Assembly (NCBI GenBank): GCA_904063045.1 | Contig: CAJFCJ010000015.1 | Location: 1,247,034-1,311,033, forward strand | DNA length: 64,000 bases | Direction: 5' to 3' | DNA from: Dimorphilus gyrociliatus | Lineage: Eukaryota; Annelida; Polychaeta; Dinophilidae | Shown: piece after piece, positions 62,448-64,000 of the stretch | How positions within the stretch are numbered: the stretch's first letter is position 1 | How the letters are laid out: each line of letters starts with the position of its first letter | Made by a program: the position numbers and the translations under genes | Notes under the pieces: generated by a model | Databases searched by the model: none | Seen by the model: only the letters and a program-made list of their open reading frames with translations | What the model was told of the DNA's origin: nothing

Positions 62448-64000
62448 TTAAGAAGCTTTAGGAAACAGCGATAGCACTGGTGGTGACGACTGCAAGAAAA
62501 ATATTAAAAGACTTCTAAAAGAACTAAAAGACAAATCGACATTTTAATATGAGTAAATAATGTAATAGTTTTTAAACCTCGCCTATTTATAATATAACGG
62601 CAAACTGAGACTAGTTTAATTTTTATATTGGAAGTTTATCGACGATTTACGTATATTAAAGACAAAATTAGAAAACGTAAAAACCGTCTGAAATATAAAG
62701 TCCTTCTTTATGATACTAAAACACTAAAACAAAGATAGACATCTTGGTGCGCAAAGTTTATCATGCAAGCAATTTCAAACAAGTGACTTTACGCCCTTTC
62801 TTGTCTACAAAAGCAAAAAACCGAATAAAATTCTTTAGTCTACGACATTTACCTCACTATCAGAGTTATTATTAGGCACTAATTCACGCACGAGTTCTTC
62901 AACTAGATGCCGTCTGAAATAGTTAGATTTTGAAATTTTCAACTAGAAAAATTATAATATTAAATCTCCTTACTTGCTTTGCAATCCTCCACCCGGCGGT
63001 AATTCCAGTCTTACACTGTCGAGACAATTCATGACGTGGTTCACAAGGCTCGGTCCAGCTTCGTTCAATGTACCATCATCGGCACACAATTCTGCCATTC
63101 ATGAAGGTTTAATAGTTTAATGAAACGTAACTGTGTTTACAATCTACCAGTAACTTTTTTTCTGATGATTTCGTTTAGCTGTTCGTCTCTTTCCTTCGCA
63201 GCTTCGGAGAATTTTGGGGCACCCTCAAAAGCGACGATGACTACACTCATGTTGTCCCTGCTTCCCTGATTTTTGAAAATCACCAAAGGTTATCACTTAT
63301 TTTTGTTTTTCTATCATTGTTAATTGAAAATCGACGAACTTACCTTATGCAAGCATGTGTCCAATAATTGGTTGCACACATCGGTTAAATGTTCACATGC
63401 AGCCATGCGATCACGAACAAAATCGCAGACTTCATCATTTGTCATCACATCCCATACACCATCGCAGGCTAAAACCATGAATTCGTCATCACTTTTTCGT
63501 TCAATCACGGTTACATCAGGTTCAGGGGATACCATTTGTTCGCAAGGTCCTATTTTTCGAGGTAATATGCTTAAGAAAGAAAAAAAGGTTTTAGAAATTT
63601 ACCTAATTCCGGTTTGCACTTATATTCGTAATCTCCCAATGCCCTAGACACGGCTAAACTTCCGTTAACTCTTTGAATAAGTACAGATCCACCGGCATTT
63701 TCAATTCTTGCTCTTTCGTTCGGATTTGTAGGTTTATGATCTTCAGTTGCAAAAAGTACTGAATTATTCCGACTTAATACCCCTCTAGAATCACCGCAAT
63801 TAGCAAAATAATAATATTTAGGGGATACAAAACACGATATCGCCGTTGTACCACTCTTATCTGAATTTTGTACTACGTCAGGTAAACTTCTCATAGCTTC
63901 ATCTAGTTCTAAAAATCCTTCACGAATGCCTTTTTGTATTACTACGTTTTCGCAAGAAGTAATACCCAGGGTAAAATCTTGGTTCGCTTGTATGCAGTTC
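62448..64000 (-). CDS. PPM1A: PP2C-type Ser/Thr phosphatase, PPM1A/B-like (N-terminus beyond window)
   Basis: Metal-dependent phosphatase that dampens stress kinase, SMAD and NF-kB signalling. Exons visible in phase: >64000-63603, 63549-63344, 63265-63148, 63091-62974, 62913-62853 and 62489-62448. PP2C motifs: [21 protein letters not shown] followed by [50 protein letters not shown], and [13 protein letters not shown] (the final metal-binding Asp-Asn). It then follows the PPM1A/B-specific C-terminal helical domain ([12 protein letters not shown] ... [24 protein letters not shown]) and ends [13 protein letters not shown]. The start and the N-terminal DGHAG metal site are outside the window, on the right. 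Family certain; A versus B paralogue cannot be told. Confidence 0.93.

Overview
The window is animal nuclear DNA. Genes are split by many short GT-AG introns (often 50-100 bp), spacers are AT-rich and full of (TA)n and CT/GA microsatellites, and the proteins are typical bilaterian families (Ena/VASP, PLC-beta, CBS, COMMD1, NAA80, ARMT1, SERTA, SLC5, SLC6, PP2C). About 17-18 genes in 64 kb and kilobase-scale spacers suggest a compact invertebrate genome, perhaps a small spiralian such as an annelid. That placement is inference only.

Layout, left to right. 2-840 (+): 3' end of an EF-hand protein. 1698-4302 (+): complete Ena/VASP gene. 6233-9142 (-): intracellular Ig protein with a C-terminal membrane hairpin, head-to-head with a 78-aa membrane protein (9301-9537, +). 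11344-13138 (+): SLC5 sodium/solute symporter. 16845-27413 (-): large phospholipase C-beta gene, with two homologous 88-nt exons that look mutually exclusive and an additional in-frame 69-nt candidate exon. 27578-29531 (-): cystathionine beta-synthase. 29809-29949 (-): a 46-codon candidate microprotein. 30345-31111 (+): PhnZ/TmpB-like HD-domain oxygenase. 31391-31936 (+): possible LRAT/PLAAT-like membrane-anchored protein. 32888-33596 (+): COMMD1. 33997-36298 (-): two Ig receptor genes only 22-109 bp apart. 38011-41954 (+): mucin-like, multi-sushi type I membrane protein. 46584-47519 (+): unrecognised proline-rich protein. 51337-51855 (-): SERTA-domain regulator. 53096-54063 (-): NAA80 actin N-acetyltransferase. 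55347-56956 (+): ARMT1. 57816-61007 (+): SLC6 transporter. 62448-64000 (-): 3' part of a PPM1A/B-type phosphatase, cut by the window edge.

There is no pathway cluster; this is a normal stretch of mixed housekeeping and surface-receptor genes. Functional links exist only in a loose sense: Ena/VASP and NAA80 both act on actin and carry profilin-type proline runs, and the Ig pair and the sushi/mucin gene are divergent surface-protein genes sharing a repeated 31-bp element between them.

The most interesting observations are the PLC-beta alternative exons at the start of the X-Y linker, the very tight Ig gene pair (possible polycistron), recurrent AGATGGCGC (CTCF-like) motifs confined to spacers, and an animal PhnZ-like oxygenase. 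All exon joins were made by hand from splice sites, reading-frame phase and family knowledge; none is backed by transcripts.
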